A stretch of DNA of 5,994 nt. It comes from Bacteroidales bacterium UBA4318 (GTDB lineage: Bacteria > Bacteroidota > Bacteroidia > Bacteroidales > UBA932). The translations under genes and the position numbers were made by a program. Each line of letters opens with the position of its first letter. The stretch's first letter is position 1. This document shows, piece after piece, positions 5,626-5,994 of this stretch. The stretch spans positions 1 through 5,994 of the forward strand of contig DGUE01000193.1 of the NCBI GenBank assembly GCA_002393895.1, written 5' to 3'. The notes beneath the pieces were generated by a model. The model searched no databases. It was not told where the DNA came from and saw only the letters and a program-made list of their open reading frames with translations.

Positions 5626-5994
5626 CTATTTTTCTTTTATTTCAATATCCGATGTGTAGTTTCCGAGGGCTGCTTTCAGCCTGGAGCTGTTGAGTTGGAG
5701 TTCGATGCCGGCATCTATGCATTCGCTGTGAGCCTTCAGCCATGCCGTCTGTGCACCCAGCGTCGTATTCACGTCCACCACTCCGGCCTCGTAGCCAGCC
5801 ATGGCGATGCGGAGGTTCTCATCTGCACTGGCAAGGTCGTTCTGAGCCATCTCCACGCGGTCGTATGCCTCTTTCCGCTGCTGGCGAAGCTGGGTGACCT
5901 GCATCTCTATCATCTCACAGGCATCATCGTACCTGTTCTGGTAGATGCGTTCCTCGGCCTTGGCCTTGCGCGTCTTCTGGAGAGCCTCCGTGCC
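5626..5994 (-). CDS. TolC-family outer membrane efflux protein, C-terminal part (5' end outside window)
   Basis: The frame stays open to the window edge, so only the last 122 residues are visible, reading in with GTEALQKTRKAKAEERIYQNRYDDA. The internal Met at 5913 is not the true start. The visible part is the second helical repeat of a TolC-type channel: a long amphipathic helix (IEMQVTQLRQQRKEAYDRVEMAQNDLASADENLRIAMAGYEAG) leading to the loop VVDVNTTLGAQTAWLKA. A final helix with IELQLNSSRLKAALG follows, then a short charged tail. In this family a Y-x-x-G turn followed by a Leu- and Ala-rich helix is typical, as seen here (YEAG). The protein would form the trimeric outer-membrane exit duct. 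It is the first gene of the export operon visible here, followed after 2 nt by the adaptor. The signal peptide and N-terminal repeat cannot be assessed. Confidence 0.9.
   Translation of the reverse strand, partial: GTEALQKTRKAKAEERIYQNRYDDACEMIEMQVTQLRQQRKEAYDRVEMAQNDLASADENLRIAMAGYEAGVVDVNTTLGAQTAWLKAHSECIDAGIELQLNSSRLKAALGNYTSDIEIKEK

Noticed and set aside
5626..5913. Treating the frame from the Met at 5913 as a complete small gene
   Set aside because: The frame stays open to 5994 and the added residues continue the TolC helix, so the Met is internal to a truncated gene.

Overview
The window looks like an ordinary chromosomal stretch from a member of the Bacteroidota, most likely order Bacteroidales. 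Two promoters carry the -7 box TATCTTTG, a match to the Bacteroides TAnnTTTG consensus. The DnaJ, GrpE and bL19 proteins have family-typical sequences, and the exporter gene set is common in gut Bacteroidales. Base composition looks slightly above half G+C by eye, which would fit a higher-GC lineage of the order. I cannot name a genus. Every gene I can support is on the minus strand, so transcription runs from high to low coordinates.

From 5994 down to 2277 lies the end of a tripartite export operon. It holds the C-terminal part of a TolC-type outer-membrane channel (cut by the window edge), a HlyD-type periplasmic adaptor, and two ABC-2 family inner-membrane permeases that are paralogues of each other. 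The genes are 2 nt and 1 nt apart, and then overlap, so they are almost certainly co-transcribed and translationally coupled. Together they should form an envelope-spanning pump, substrate unknown. No ATPase gene follows the permeases.

From 2276 to 2224 there is a short 53-nt gap. It holds most of a 17-bp near-perfect palindrome, which starts on the stop codon of the last permease, and a promoter whose -7 box ends only 7 nt before grpE. grpE and dnaJ follow as a two-gene chaperone unit separated by 4 nt. They encode the nucleotide-exchange factor and the J-domain co-chaperone of DnaK. dnaK itself is not in the window.

From 527 to 412 is a 116-nt intergenic region with a well-formed Bacteroides-type promoter (TTTG, 19 nt, TATCTTTG) and a leader of about 60 nt that contains a hairpin. 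This drives rplS (ribosomal protein bL19). Eleven nucleotides after rplS, the last 16 bases of the window read like the 5' end of a tRNA gene (acceptor strand, U8, D-stem, A14) that continues outside the window.

I found no insertion sequence, CRISPR array, phage gene or clearly novel system. The observations most worth checking are the near-leaderless grpE promoter, the palindrome above it, the rplS leader hairpin, the truncated tRNA and the missing ATPase.
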